The translations under genes were made by a program, and so were the position numbers. The notes under the pieces are model-generated. The model saw only the letters and a list, made by a program, of their open reading frames with translations. It searched no databases and was not told the DNA's origin. Below are positions 1 to 9,090 of a stretch of 64,000 nucleotides of DNA, piece by piece; positions within the stretch are counted from its first letter, which is position 1, and every line of letters starts with the position of its first letter. The stretch covers positions 1,321,501-1,385,500 of the forward strand of contig NZ_CP067169.1 of NCBI RefSeq assembly GCF_028553885.1, given 5' to 3'. Source of the stretch: Paracoccus aestuarii (lineage in GTDB: Bacteria; Pseudomonadota; Alphaproteobacteria; Rhodobacterales; Rhodobacteraceae).

Positions 1-1138
1 CGGGACCATCCCCCATCGCCAGGTCGGAATTCGAAAAATAGGACGTGATACGCGGGTCCACGCCCCCGTTCAGCGTCTGGTTGATGAAGCGGAAGTTGAA
101 CATCTCGATCATCGCCTGCCGCACGCGCCAGTCGTCGAAGATCGGGTTGCGGCCGTTCATCACCAGCCCCATGATCCCCGATGGGCGCTGATGCGGGATC
201 TCGGACTGGACGATCGCGCCCTGCTGGGCTTGGGGCCAGTTGTATTCGCCGGCCCATTTCTGGGCCGAAAGCTCGCGCCAGACGGTGACCTCGCCGGCCT
301 TGAAGGCCTCGAACATGGCATTCGCATCGCCGAAGTAATCGTATCGGATCACGTCTAGGTTATGCAGCCCCGCCGTGATCGGCAGGTCGCGCGCCCAATA
401 GTCGGGATTGCGGCGAAAGCTGATCGAGCGGCCCGGATCGACCCGGTCCACGACATAGGGGCCGGTGCCGACCGGCGGCTCCAGGCTGGATTCGGTGAAA
501 TCGCGCCCCTCCCACTGGGACTTCTGCAGGATCGGGCGCAGCCCCATCAGCAGCGGCATCTCGCGGTCGGGCTCGGTGAAGGTCAGGCGCAGGCCGCGTT
601 CGCCCACGGGCTCGATCGCGGCGACCCGCGACCAGGCCCCCAGATAACGCGGATGCCCCTGCGTCCCGAGCGTCTGGAAGGACCAGATCACGTCATCCAG
701 CGTCACCGCGCTGCCATCGGAGAACCGCGCCTGCGGGTGCAGGGTGAATTCCACCCATGTGTCGTCGGGCGCGACCTCGACCGTCTCGGCCAGCAGGCCG
801 TAAAGGGTGAAGGGCTCGTCGATGGACCGCATCATCAGCGATTCGGTGACATGCACGCCCACGCCCCAAGCGGGGTTGCCCTTGAGGATCCAGGGCTTCA
901 GCGAATCGAAGCCGCCCGGCTCGGCCATGCGAATCGTGCCGCCCTTGGGGGCGTCGGGATTGGCATAGGGCAGGTGGTCGAAGCCCTGCGGCAGGGCGGG
1001 TTCTCCATAGATTGCAATGCCATGGGCCGGTTCGGCAAGGCTTGCCAGCGGCATTGCTGCAACACCGGCCGCCAGCATCAGCAAACGCAGATTTGTTCGC
1101 CTGATCGCGCATTTGTTAAGGTTTTCGAAGATTCGCAT
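1..1138 (-). CDS. ABC importer solute-binding protein, family 5 (YejA-like), 5' part only
   Basis: This is the N-terminal 379 codons of a periplasmic solute-binding protein; the gene runs off the left edge, so its C-terminus and any permease genes are not visible. Translation from the ATG at 1138 gives a basic start, a hydrophobic stretch and an Ala-rich cleavage region around residue 36, i.e. a Sec signal peptide. The motif LPYANPDAPKGG near residue 60 and FNFRFINQTLNGG near residue 360 fit the YejA branch of SBP family 5, which feeds oligopeptides or microcin C-like peptides to a YejBEF-type importer. A good promoter lies just upstream. The family call is firm; the substrate is inferred. 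Confidence 0.85.
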   Translation of the reverse strand, partial: MRIFENLNKCAIRRTNLRLLMLAAGVAAMPLASLAEPAHGIAIYGEPALPQGFDHLPYANPDAPKGGTIRMAEPGGFDSLKPWILKGNPAWGVGVHVTESLMMRSIDEPFTLYGLLAETVEVAPDDTWVEFTLHPQARFSDGSAVTLDDVIWSFQTLGTQGHPRYLGAWSRVAAIEPVGERGLRLTFTEPDREMPLLMGLRPILQKSQWEGRDFTESSLEPPVGTGPYVVDRVDPGRSISFRRNPDYWARDLPITAGLHNLDVIRYDYFGDANAMFEAFKAGEVTVWRELSAQKWAGEYNWPQAQQGAIVQSEIPHQRPSGIMGLVMNGRNPIFDDWRVRQAMIEMFNFRFINQTLNGGVDPRITSYFSNSDLAMGDGP

Positions 1139-1172
1139 CGCCTGCCGCCTGTCCGTTTCTTGTTTGCCTTGG

Positions 1173-1202
1173 ATAACAACAGGCTTGGCGGCCCTGCGTC
1201 AA
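1173..1202 (-). promoter_or_regulatory. Sigma-70-type promoter for the YejA-like gene
   Basis: On the minus strand, TTGACG (1202-1197) and TGTTAT (1178-1173) are 18 nt apart, about 35 nt upstream of the ATG at 1138. A 7-bp inverted repeat GGCTTGG/CCAAGCC (1182-1188 and 1203-1209) brackets the -35 and spacer and could be an operator. Prediction from sequence only. Confidence 0.45.
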
Positions 1203-1222
1203 CCAAGCCCGGAAGATGGGTG

Positions 1223-1251
1223 TTGGACTCGGGCGGTTCCTCGCGTATAAA
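1223..1251 (+). promoter_or_regulatory. Sigma-70-type promoter driving the candidate small RNA / bdhA leader
   Basis: TTGGAC at 1223-1228 and TATAAA at 1246-1251 are separated by exactly 17 nt, close to the housekeeping consensus and unusually AT-rich for this window. The predicted start is near 1258. The next structure on this strand is a terminator, not a start codon. Confidence 0.55.
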
Positions 1252-1257
1252 TAAGTC

Positions 1258-1333
1258 ACTGCTCGATAGGTTTCTTGCCTGTATGAAACCTGCCTCATGA
1301 CTTAGCGCCCGCTTTGTGCGGGCGCCTTTTTTT
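1258..1333 (+). ncRNA. Candidate ~75-nt small RNA (or attenuated 5' leader of bdhA)
   Basis: Between the promoter at 1223-1251 and the terminator at 1305-1333 there is no convincing reading frame. The stretch folds as two stem-loops: AGGTTTC (1268-1274) with GAAACCT (1285-1291), then the terminator hairpin. The linker CTGCCTCATGACTT between them is a possible single-stranded seed. The start of bdhA is 78 nt past the terminator, so the element could be a free small RNA or a transcription attenuator for bdhA. I do not recognise a known RNA family. Confidence 0.45.
1305..1333 (+). terminator. Rho-independent terminator
   Basis: A perfect 8-bp stem GCGCCCGC (1305-1312) / GCGGGCGC (1318-1325) with a 5-nt loop is followed by C and seven T (1327-1333). 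The T-run exists only in the plus orientation, so it does not serve the divergent YejA-like gene. Confidence 0.85.
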
Positions 1334-1410
1334 CCTGATGCTGCGCCTGCGAAACCGGCCCTGCGCGCCATGCGTTGACGGGGTCTGAGGACAGATCGAG
1401 GGAGCAGCCG

Positions 1411-2193
1411 ATGTTCGAGACATTCCTGAAGGGCAAGACCGCCGTCATCACCGGGTCGAATTCCGGCATCGGGCTGGGGGTTGCCGAACGGCTGGCCCGC
1501 GCGGGCGCCGATGTCGTGCTGAACAGCTTCACCGACCGCGACGAGGATCACCAGCTGGCCGAGAAGCTGGGCCGCGATCACGGCGTCACCGCCCGCTACA
1601 TCGCGGCCGACATGTCCAAGGGCGATGCCTGCCGCCAGCTGATCGCCGATGCGGGGGCCTGCGACATCCTGGTGAACAATGCGGGCATCCAGCATGTGGC
1701 CGCCATCCCCGATTTCCCGGCGGATAAATGGGACGCGATCATCGCGATCAACATGTCCTCGGCCTTTCACACCACGGCGGCGGCGCTGCCCCTGATGCGC
1801 AAGGCGGGCTGGGGCCGGGTCATCAACATCGCATCGGCCCATGGGCTGACGGCCAGCGCCTACAAATCCGCCTATGTCGCGGCCAAGCACGGCATCGTCG
1901 GCCTGACCAAGGTCACGGGGCTGGAGACCGCGCGCGAGCCGATCACCGCCAATGCCATCTGTCCGGGCTATGTGCTGACCCCGCTGGTCGAATCCCAGAT
2001 CCCCGACACGATGGAGAAATACGGCATGGGCCGCGACGAGGTGATCGAGAAGGTGCTGCTGGAACGCCAGCCGTCCAAGGAATTCGCCACGACCGACCAG
2101 CTGGGCGACACGGCCGTCTTCCTGTGCAGCGACGCCGCCGCCCAGATCACCGGGACCACGATCAGCGTCGATGGCGGCTGGACCGCGCTGTGA
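1411..2193 (+). CDS. bdhA: D-3-hydroxybutyrate dehydrogenase
   Basis: This 260-residue classical short-chain dehydrogenase oxidises (R)-3-hydroxybutyrate to acetoacetate with NAD, a step in polyhydroxybutyrate turnover in the cytoplasm. Visible motifs are the nucleotide-binding TGSNSGIG (about residue 11), NNAGIQHV (about 90), the catalytic Ser in NIASAHG, the YVAAK Tyr/Lys pair and the substrate-loop region PGYVLTPLVESQIPD. The NNAGIQHV block and the C-terminal SVDGGWTAL are typical of BdhA rather than of generic reductases. ATG 1411 is chosen because AGGGAG lies about 8 nt upstream; an in-frame TTG at 1375 would add 12 residues without a ribosome site. Confidence 0.93.
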   Translation: MFETFLKGKTAVITGSNSGIGLGVAERLARAGADVVLNSFTDRDEDHQLAEKLGRDHGVTARYIAADMSKGDACRQLIADAGACDILVNNAGIQHVAAIPDFPADKWDAIIAINMSSAFHTTAAALPLMRKAGWGRVINIASAHGLTASAYKSAYVAAKHGIVGLTKVTGLETAREPITANAICPGYVLTPLVESQIPDTMEKYGMGRDEVIEKVLLERQPSKEFATTDQLGDTAVFLCSDAAAQITGTTISVDGGWTAL

Positions 2194-2267
2194 TATGACC
2201 ATGCGGGTTCAGGAACCCGTGGCGCATCAGGGCGTTGCCCCTTCAGTTCACAAATAGGAGAGACGTG

Positions 2268-2345
2268 ATGAAGGGACTGATAGCGTGGTTCATGGGGGTT
2301 CCGGTCGTCGTGATCATCATCCTGTACCTGATCGGCATCTTTTGA
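2268..2345 (+). CDS. 25-residue single-pass membrane peptide
   Basis: A strong AGGAG ribosome site at 2256-2260 precedes an ATG at 2268 and a 25-codon frame that ends in TGA at 2345. The peptide starts MKGLIAWFMGVP and continues as an uninterrupted hydrophobic helix rich in Val and Ile ending GIF, so it is almost certainly a membrane-embedded microprotein. It lies 74 nt after bdhA and just before a strong hairpin, so it may share the bdhA transcript. I recall similar tiny hydrophobic proteins with a MGVP or MGIP turn in other proteobacteria, but I know of no assigned function. Confidence 0.7.
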   Translation: MKGLIAWFMGVPVVVIIILYLIGIF

Positions 2346-2351
2346 TGCAAA

Positions 2352-2381
2352 AAGGACGCCCCGCATCGCCGCGGCGTCCTT
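2352..2381. terminator. Bidirectional terminator hairpin
   Basis: Nine base pairs, AAGGACGCC (2352-2360) and GGCGTCCTT (2373-2381), sit between the convergent 25-residue peptide gene and the host-attachment gene. In the minus direction the stem is followed by TTTTTGC, a fair U-tract; in the plus direction by TCGTTTC. Confidence 0.7.
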
Positions 2382-2402
2382 CGTTTCAAGTCCCGTGACG
2401 GA

Positions 2403-2783
2403 TCAGGCCAGAGCGGCCTGGATCGACGGGATGTCGGAATTGGTCAGGGTCTTGGCCAGCTCCTTTCGCAGGCGCATCTGCAGCTCCTTGTGGTAATGCT
2501 TGCGCATCACGCCCAAGGTGGACGGATCGGCGATGATCGCGATGTCGTCGACCTTGTTCCGCAGGACCATCGTGTTCAGATGCTTGGCCAGATCGACCGC
2601 GAAGGCGGCCTCCTCCTCGTCGCGGGGCGAGATCTCGTCCAGCTTGGCATTCGGCCCCTCGGACAGGCTGGCGGGGGTGACCTTCTGGGCCTCGGTCAGT
2701 TCCAGCCCATGCTTGGCGCTGTTGCGAAAGATCGTCGCGGAATGTCCGTCGGCGACGACCACCACGGTGTTGTGGGGCAGCAT
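2403..2783 (-). CDS. Host-attachment family protein (PF10116-type)
   Basis: This 126-residue soluble protein starts MLPHNTVVVVADGHSATIF and carries internal segments PRDEEEAAFAVDLAKHL and ADPSTLGVMRKHYHKELQ. These match the family annotated as 'protein required for attachment to host cells' (AtsE/Host_attach), named from rhizobial work; its biochemical role is unknown. The last third is an amphipathic, Lys/Arg-rich helix (MRLRKELAKTL). A clear AAGGAG ribosome site precedes the ATG. It is monocistronic, ending at a shared bidirectional hairpin, and lies downstream of the aminotransferase on the same strand. Confidence 0.85.
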   Translation of the reverse strand: MLPHNTVVVVADGHSATIFRNSAKHGLELTEAQKVTPASLSEGPNAKLDEISPRDEEEAAFAVDLAKHLNTMVLRNKVDDIAIIADPSTLGVMRKHYHKELQMRLRKELAKTLTNSDIPSIQAALA

Positions 2784-2837
2784 GGTCAGCTCCTTCTCTC
2801 GTTGGCTCGATGGGGGACCAACGCGGGCCGGCAGGGG

Positions 2838-4459
<1,622 letters not shown>

Positions 4460-4467
<8 letters not shown>

Positions 4468-4756
4468 GCTGCCCGAGAACCGCCTGAAGCGCCTGCACAT
4501 GCGCAGCTGGCGGCGCGGAATGAAGGAGATGGACCTGATCCTGGGCCATTTCGCCGATGACTGTCTGGCGGATCTGCCGGGCGACCAGCTGGACCTTTAT
4601 GAACGCCTGCTGGGGGAAAACGACCAGGACCTTTATCTGTGGGTGACCGACCGGATCGGCGGCGACGCGCCCACGCGCCCGGCGCCGGACCTGCTGGATC
4701 CGATGCTGGACCGGATCGCCGCCCATGCCGCGACGCGGTTTTCGGCAGGTCGCTAA
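4460..4756 (+). CDS. sdhE: Succinate dehydrogenase FAD-assembly factor SdhE
   Basis: This 98-residue protein belongs to the SdhE/Sdh5 (YgfY) family, which promotes covalent FAD attachment to the flavoprotein subunit of succinate dehydrogenase. The diagnostic RGMKEMD motif (RGxxExD) is at about residues 19-25, followed by the helical segment with LDLYERLLGENDQDLYLWV. Length is close to family norm with a short Ala/Arg tail. The start ATG overlaps the 3' end of the XRE regulator by eight bases, indicating translational coupling, although no succinate dehydrogenase genes lie nearby. Confidence 0.92.
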
Positions 4757-4830
4757 AATTTTCGGCAAAACGGATCGGGCACTGTCACGCAGTTAACCGC
4801 GCATTGTCTTTTGCCTGTCATGGTTGACCC

Positions 4831-5388
4831 ATGAAGAACAGGACAGGACATCCCGACGCCATGTTTGCCCCTGCACCACGTGACCCCGACCGGACCCTCG
4901 ATCCGCATCTGCAGGATCTGGCCCTGACCGACATGACCGACGCCTATCTGGAATCGCTGCAGATTCTGGAACGGATGCACCGGCTGATGCTGGATCTGGT
5001 CAAGGATGAATTCGAACGGCTGCACAAGGGCGACCTGACGCCCGTGCAGGCCATGATCCTCTACAACCTGGGCGAGGCCGAGGTTTCGGCGGGCGAGCTG
5101 CGCTCGCGCGGCATGTATCAGGGGTCGAATGTCAGCTACAACCTGAAGAAGCTGGTGACGATGGGCTATGTCCATCACGAACGCTGCGACATGGACCGCC
5201 GGTCGGTCCGGGTCCGCTTGACGCCCGAGGGCCAGGCCGTGCGCGAGATGGTGCGCCAGCTGTTCATCCGCCACGCCCAGGGGCTGGCCAGCTCCGGCGT
5301 GCTGGAGGATCCGCCGCTGGATCAGGTCAACCTGCAATCGCGGCGGATCGAACGGTTCTGGACGGAACAGATCCGCTACATCTACTGA
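4831..5388 (+). CDS. MarR-type winged-helix regulator, LdtR-like
   Basis: The 185-residue protein contains a winged-helix domain (about residues 55-150). The segment LTPVQAMILYNLGEAEVSAG and the recognition-helix text MYQGSNVSYNLKKLV followed by CDMDRRSVRVRLT match my memory of LdtR-type MarR regulators of alphaproteobacteria, which have been linked to L,D-transpeptidase and stress control. The N-terminal 30 residues are unstructured. The start is uncertain: ATG 4831 lacks a good ribosome site, whereas ATG 4861 follows AGGACAGGACA. It is transcribed alone, toward gloA, with a GC hairpin between them. Confidence 0.8.
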   Translation: MKNRTGHPDAMFAPAPRDPDRTLDPHLQDLALTDMTDAYLESLQILERMHRLMLDLVKDEFERLHKGDLTPVQAMILYNLGEAEVSAGELRSRGMYQGSNVSYNLKKLVTMGYVHHERCDMDRRSVRVRLTPEGQAVREMVRQLFIRHAQGLASSGVLEDPPLDQVNLQSRRIERFWTEQIRYIY

Positions 5389-5395
5389 CGCATCT

Positions 5396-5415
5396 CCCGG
5401 CCCCGTGGGGCCGGG
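5396..5415. terminator. GC-rich hairpin between convergent genes
   Basis: CCCGGCCCC (5396-5404) and GGGGCCGGG (5407-5415) form a perfect 9-bp stem with a 2-nt gap, between the LdtR-like gene and gloA. There is no U-run, so termination here would be weak or Rho-assisted. Confidence 0.5.
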
Positions 5416-5425
5416 ATGCGGGGCC

Positions 5426-5854
5426 TTACCAGTGGCCCGTATTCTCCATGCTGGCCCAAGGCTCCTGCGGGGGCAGGGCGTCGCCCTCCTGCAGCAGCTC
5501 GATGGACACGTTGTCGGGGCTGCGCACGAAGGCCATGTGCCCGTCCCGCGGGGGGCGGTTGATCGTCACGCCGGCATCCTGCAGGCGCTGGCACAAGTCG
5601 TAGATATTGCCGACGCGATAGGCCAGGTGGCCGAAATGGCGGCTGTCCGAGGGCAGGCCTTCGTCGCCGTCCCAGTTATGGGTCAGTTCGACCGGGCATT
5701 CCGGCTGGCCCGGGGGCGCCATGAAGACCAAGCTGAAGCGGCCCTTGTCATTGTCGATGCGCCGGGTCTCCTCCAGGCCCAGCAGGCGGAAGAACTCCAT
5801 CGTCTTGTCCAGGTCCTTCACGCGGACCATCGTATGCAGATAGCGGATGTTCAT
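5426..5854 (-). CDS. gloA: Lactoylglutathione lyase (glyoxalase I)
   Basis: This 142-residue VOC-fold enzyme converts the methylglyoxal-glutathione hemithioacetal to S-lactoylglutathione in the cytoplasm. It opens RYLHTMVRVKDLDKTMEFF, with the first metal-ligand His, and continues with the VELTHNWD glutamate, GHLAYRV histidine and FVRSPDNVSIELL glutamate expected for the two paired modules of GloA. Length matches the family. AAGGAG sits 7 nt before the ATG at 5854. It is convergent with the LdtR-like gene and has no obvious operon partner. Confidence 0.92.
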   Translation of the reverse strand: MNIRYLHTMVRVKDLDKTMEFFRLLGLEETRRIDNDKGRFSLVFMAPPGQPECPVELTHNWDGDEGLPSDSRHFGHLAYRVGNIYDLCQRLQDAGVTINRPPRDGHMAFVRSPDNVSIELLQEGDALPPQEPWASMENTGHW

Positions 5855-5966
5855 GGGATCTCCTTTCGGGTGGCCGTCAGGCTGGCACGCGCCGCGCGTC
5901 GGGGCAAGCCGGTTGAAAGCGCCAACCGGCCATGTCAAAGGGATGGCAAAAGCCACGAGGATCGCC

Positions 5967-6872
5967 ATGCCCATCACCCCCGACCAGCAGGCCGAGATCG
6001 ACAGCCAGCGCGCGAGCCCGCGCCAGACGCTGCGCGCCGTGTCCGAGGGGATGGAGCGTCACCTCTATGTCGCCCATCAGGTGCTGGATCACGGGCTGGT
6101 GCGGGTCATCGACTATATGGGCGACGATGCGGCGATCTGCCAGGCGGCGCGGGTCAGCTATGGCAAGGGGACCAAGTCGGTCCAGAACGACGAGGGCCTG
6201 ATCCGCTATCTGATGCGGCATTGGCATTCGACCCCCTTCGAGATGTGCGAGGTCAAGTTCCACGTCAAGCTGCCGGTCTTCGTGGCGCGCCAGTGGATCC
6301 GCCACCGCACCGCCAATGTGAACGAATATTCCGCCCGTTATTCGATCCTGGACCGGGAATTCTACATCCCCGCGCCCGAGCATCTGGCGGCGCAATCGTC
6401 CCAGAACAACCAGGGCCGCGGCGAGGTCCTGCAGGGCGAGGAGGCGCAGCGCGTCCTCGACCTGCTGCGCGAGGATGCGATGCGCAGCTATGACAGCTAC
6501 GAATCGATGCTGAGCCAAGAGGGCCAGCAGGGCCTGTCGCGCGAGCTGGCGCGGATGAACCTGCCCGCCAACATCTATACCCAGTGGTACTGGAAGGTGG
6601 ATCTGCACAACCTGCTGCATTTCCTGCGCCTGCGCGCCGATTCGCATGCCCAGTACGAGATCCGCGCCTATGCCGACCTGATGTGCGACATCACCCAGGC
6701 CTGGGTCCCGGCGGCCTTCGCGGCCTTCCAGGACTATCGCATGAACGCGGTCAGCCTGTCGGCCCAAGGCGTCGCCGCCCTCAAGCGCCGCTTGGCGGGC
6801 GAGGACGTGACCCAGCAGAATTCCGGCATGGGCGCGCGCGAATGGCGCGAATTCCAGGACATTTGGGGCTGA
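5967..6872 (+). CDS. thyX: FAD-dependent thymidylate synthase ThyX
   Basis: The 301-residue protein makes dTMP from dUMP with methylene-tetrahydrofolate and a flavin hydride. The signature RHRTANVNEYSARYS (ThyX motif RHRxxSxxxxSxR-like) is at about residues 111-125, and LHNLLHFLRLRADSHAQYEI near the C-terminus holds FAD/dUMP-binding residues. ATG 5967 has GAGG 6-7 nt upstream; ATG 5943 in the same frame is less well placed. Thymidine kinase and thymidylate kinase genes also occur in this window, so both de novo and salvage routes to dTTP are represented. Confidence 0.94.
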   Translation: MPITPDQQAEIDSQRASPRQTLRAVSEGMERHLYVAHQVLDHGLVRVIDYMGDDAAICQAARVSYGKGTKSVQNDEGLIRYLMRHWHSTPFEMCEVKFHVKLPVFVARQWIRHRTANVNEYSARYSILDREFYIPAPEHLAAQSSQNNQGRGEVLQGEEAQRVLDLLREDAMRSYDSYESMLSQEGQQGLSRELARMNLPANIYTQWYWKVDLHNLLHFLRLRADSHAQYEIRAYADLMCDITQAWVPAAFAAFQDYRMNAVSLSAQGVAALKRRLAGEDVTQQNSGMGAREWREFQDIWG

Positions 6873-6878
6873 GCGTCC

Positions 6879-7562
6879 TCAGGCTGGGGTGGTGATCCGG
6901 GTCCGCACCGGCTCCAGCCCGTCGATGCGCACGGTGACCGTGTCGCCTGGCGACAGGGCGCCCACACCCGCGGGCGTGCCGGTATAGATCAGGTCGCCCG
7001 CGCACAGCGTCACCAGCCGCGACAGATGCGCGATGATATCGGCCACGGGCCAGATCATGGCCGACAGCGGCGCATCCTGGCGCAGCGTGTCGTTCACCAT
7101 GACCTGCAGCCGCGCATCCCCCGGCATGGCCGATCCGCGCGTGATCGCCCCACAGACCGCCGATCCGTCAAAGCCCTTGGCCATGTCCCAAGGCCGCCCC
7201 GCCGCCTTGGCCTGGGCCTGCAGGTCGCGGCGCGTCAGGTCGTTGCCCGCCGCATGCCCCCAGATCAGCGCCTGCGCCGCCGCGGGGTCGATGTCGCGCC
7301 CGCCCGCACCCAAGGCCAGGACCAGCTCGCCCTCGAAATGCAGATCCCGCGTCGCGGGGGGATAGGCCAGATCCGCATCCCCGGTCAGCAGCGCATCGGC
7401 GGGCTTGGTGAAGAAGAAGGGCGGCTCGCGGTCGGGATCATGGCCCATCTCGCGCGCGTGCTCGGCATAGTTGCGGCCCACGCAGAAGATCCGGCGGACG
7501 AAAAACCGCTCGGCGCTGTCTTGGACGGGCACCCAAGGGGCGGGGGGCTGGGTCGGGATCAT
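6879..7562 (-). CDS. Fumarylacetoacetate hydrolase family protein
   Basis: This 227-residue protein is a single FAH catalytic domain. It shows FCVGRNYAEHAREMGHD near the N-terminus, FFTKPADAL, the metal-binding FEGELVLALG segment and the C-terminal GDLIYTGTPAGVG, all typical of acylpyruvate or 2-hydroxyhepta-diene-dioate hydrolases that cleave C-C bonds of beta-diketo acids with Mg2+. The start codon overlaps the stop of the VOC gene by four bases (ATGA), so the pair is one transcription and translation unit. The exact substrate cannot be read from the sequence. Confidence 0.85.
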   Translation of the reverse strand: MIPTQPPAPWVPVQDSAERFFVRRIFCVGRNYAEHAREMGHDPDREPPFFFTKPADALLTGDADLAYPPATRDLHFEGELVLALGAGGRDIDPAAAQALIWGHAAGNDLTRRDLQAQAKAAGRPWDMAKGFDGSAVCGAITRGSAMPGDARLQVMVNDTLRQDAPLSAMIWPVADIIAHLSRLVTLCAGDLIYTGTPAGVGALSPGDTVTVRIDGLEPVRTRITTPA

Positions 7563-7972
7563 GCGGCGAACACTCCGTCATCGCTGGCGAAACCCTTGAT
7601 CTCGATCGGGTTTCCGCAGGGGTCCAGGAAGAACATTGTGCGCTGTTCGCCCGGCTGGCCCTCGAACCGGACCTGGGGCGGGATGTCGAAGGCCACGCCA
7701 TGCGCCTGGACCCGTTCGGCCAGCGCATGCCAGTCGGCCATGGGCAGCACCGCGCCCAGATGCGGCATCAGCACCATGTGATCGCCGACCCGGCCCGTGC
7801 GGGTGGTGGGAAAGGGCGTGCCCAGATGCAGCGACAGCTGATGGCCGAAGAAGTCGAAATCGACCCAGCTCGGCGCCGACCGCCCCTCGGTGCAGCCCAG
7901 GACCTGGCCGTAGAAGCGGCGCGCCTCGTCCAGGTCGGTGACGTGGATGGCAAGGTGGAACAGCGATCTCAT
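7559..7972 (-). CDS. VOC-family protein (glyoxalase/dioxygenase superfamily)
   Basis: The 137-residue protein has the paired beta-alpha-beta modules of the vicinal-oxygen-chelate fold: LFHLAIHVTDLDEARRFY at the start, DFFGHQLSLHLG in the middle and MFFLDPCGNPIEIKGF at the end. Metal-ligand candidates are the His in HLAIHV, the His in HQLSLH and the Glu in PIEIKG. A GGAGG ribosome site precedes ATG 7972. It overlaps the FAH-family gene by four bases, suggesting successive steps in catabolism of an aromatic or keto acid. Function beyond the fold is unassigned. Confidence 0.8.
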   Translation of the reverse strand: MRSLFHLAIHVTDLDEARRFYGQVLGCTEGRSAPSWVDFDFFGHQLSLHLGTPFPTTRTGRVGDHMVLMPHLGAVLPMADWHALAERVQAHGVAFDIPPQVRFEGQPGEQRTMFFLDPCGNPIEIKGFASDDGVFAA

Positions 7973-8034
7973 GGGGCCTCCGGCGTGATGCGGGGCCGAT
8001 TGATGCACGACATGCAAGACCCGCGCAAGCGGGC

Positions 8035-9090
8035 TCAGCCCATCGCGTCCAGCAGGTCGCCCACCACCGCCGCCGTCGCGTCCCATCCTGGCAGGGACGC
8101 CCCGGCGCGCGCCGCCGCATCGGACCGCGCCCGCAGGTCCTGCGGATCGCCCAGCAGCCCGCTCAGCGCGCGGGCAAAGGCCGGGGCATCGTCGGGCGGC
8201 ACCAGGATACCCGCATCACGCGGCACCGTGTCCGGGACCGCCCCGGCGCGGGTGCTGACGATGGGCAGGCCATGCAGCAGCGCCTCGTCGAAGACGATGC
8301 CATAGCCCTCGTAGCGGGTCGCAAGCGCAAAGACCGAGGCCTGGCGATAGAGCTGCGCCAGTTCCTCGGCGGGGGCGCGGCCGGCGAGGCGGATGCGGTC
8401 ACCCAAGCCCGCATCGCGGATGCGGGCGGTCAGCGCGGCGACGTGATCGGCATCCCATGGGTTGCCGACGATCACCGCCTGCCACTCCTGCTCGGCGATC
8501 CGGGCCAGCGCGTCGATCAGCACGTCATGCCCCTTGCGCGGATGCAGGATCCCAACCGACAGGATCAGCGGCGGATCGCAGGGTTTGCGCCGCGGCGGAT
8601 CGGCCGGGCGGTCGGTGCCGGGGCGCGCGATGCTGATGCGATGGGCGGGCACGTCATAGCGTTCGACCAGCATGGCGCGGGTATGGGGGCTGGGCACGAC
8701 GACATGGCGCGCATGGGCCAGGTTCGCGCGCTCGGTCCGCCACAGATGGCGGGCCAGATCATCGGGCAGGGCGCTTTCCTGCGCCAGCGGGTGGTGGATC
8801 ATCGCCAGGATCGGCGCGCGAAGCCGCGCCACGCGGTCGGGCTGCATCGCGCCGAAGGCCAGCCCGTCGATGATCACCGGGCGGTCGGGGGGCAGCGATT
8901 CCAGCCGGTCCATGGCCTGGGCCATCTGATCGGCGTCGGGGGTGGGAAAGGCGTCGGACAGGGACAGCACATCGACCTGACGGCCTTGGGCGCGCAGCCC
9001 TTCGACCAGGCGGCGGTCATAGACATAGCCGCCGGTCAGCGTGGTGATGTCGCCGGGCAGCGCGAAGGTCAGTCGGGTCGGATCGATCAC
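8035..9090 (-). CDS. GT4-type glycosyltransferase
   Basis: This 351-residue GT-B enzyme transfers a sugar from a nucleotide donor. The C-terminal Rossmann half has LSVGILHPRKGHDVLIDAL (GT4 opening) and the EGYGIVFDE Glu-x7-Glu motif followed by HGLPIVSTRAGAVPD. The N-terminal half begins TFALPGDITTLTGGYVYD. Translation starts at GTG 9090, whose bases overlap the stop of the upstream membrane-protein gene (GTGA), so it is translationally coupled. It is the last gene of a four-gene overlapping unit with lipid-linked partners, which suggests a lipid or surface-polymer acceptor. The sugar and acceptor are unknown. Confidence 0.85.
   Translation of the reverse strand: MIDPTRLTFALPGDITTLTGGYVYDRRLVEGLRAQGRQVDVLSLSDAFPTPDADQMAQAMDRLESLPPDRPVIIDGLAFGAMQPDRVARLRAPILAMIHHPLAQESALPDDLARHLWRTERANLAHARHVVVPSPHTRAMLVERYDVPAHRISIARPGTDRPADPPRRKPCDPPLILSVGILHPRKGHDVLIDALARIAEQEWQAVIVGNPWDADHVAALTARIRDAGLGDRIRLAGRAPAEELAQLYRQASVFALATRYEGYGIVFDEALLHGLPIVSTRAGAVPDTVPRDAGILVPPDDAPAFARALSGLLGDPQDLRARSDAAARAGASLPGWDATAAVVGDLLDAMG

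Noticed and set aside
1116..2202. Minus-strand frames opposite bdhA and the candidate small RNA
   Set aside because: bdhA has all family motifs; the minus-strand frames have no ribosome site and no family pattern.
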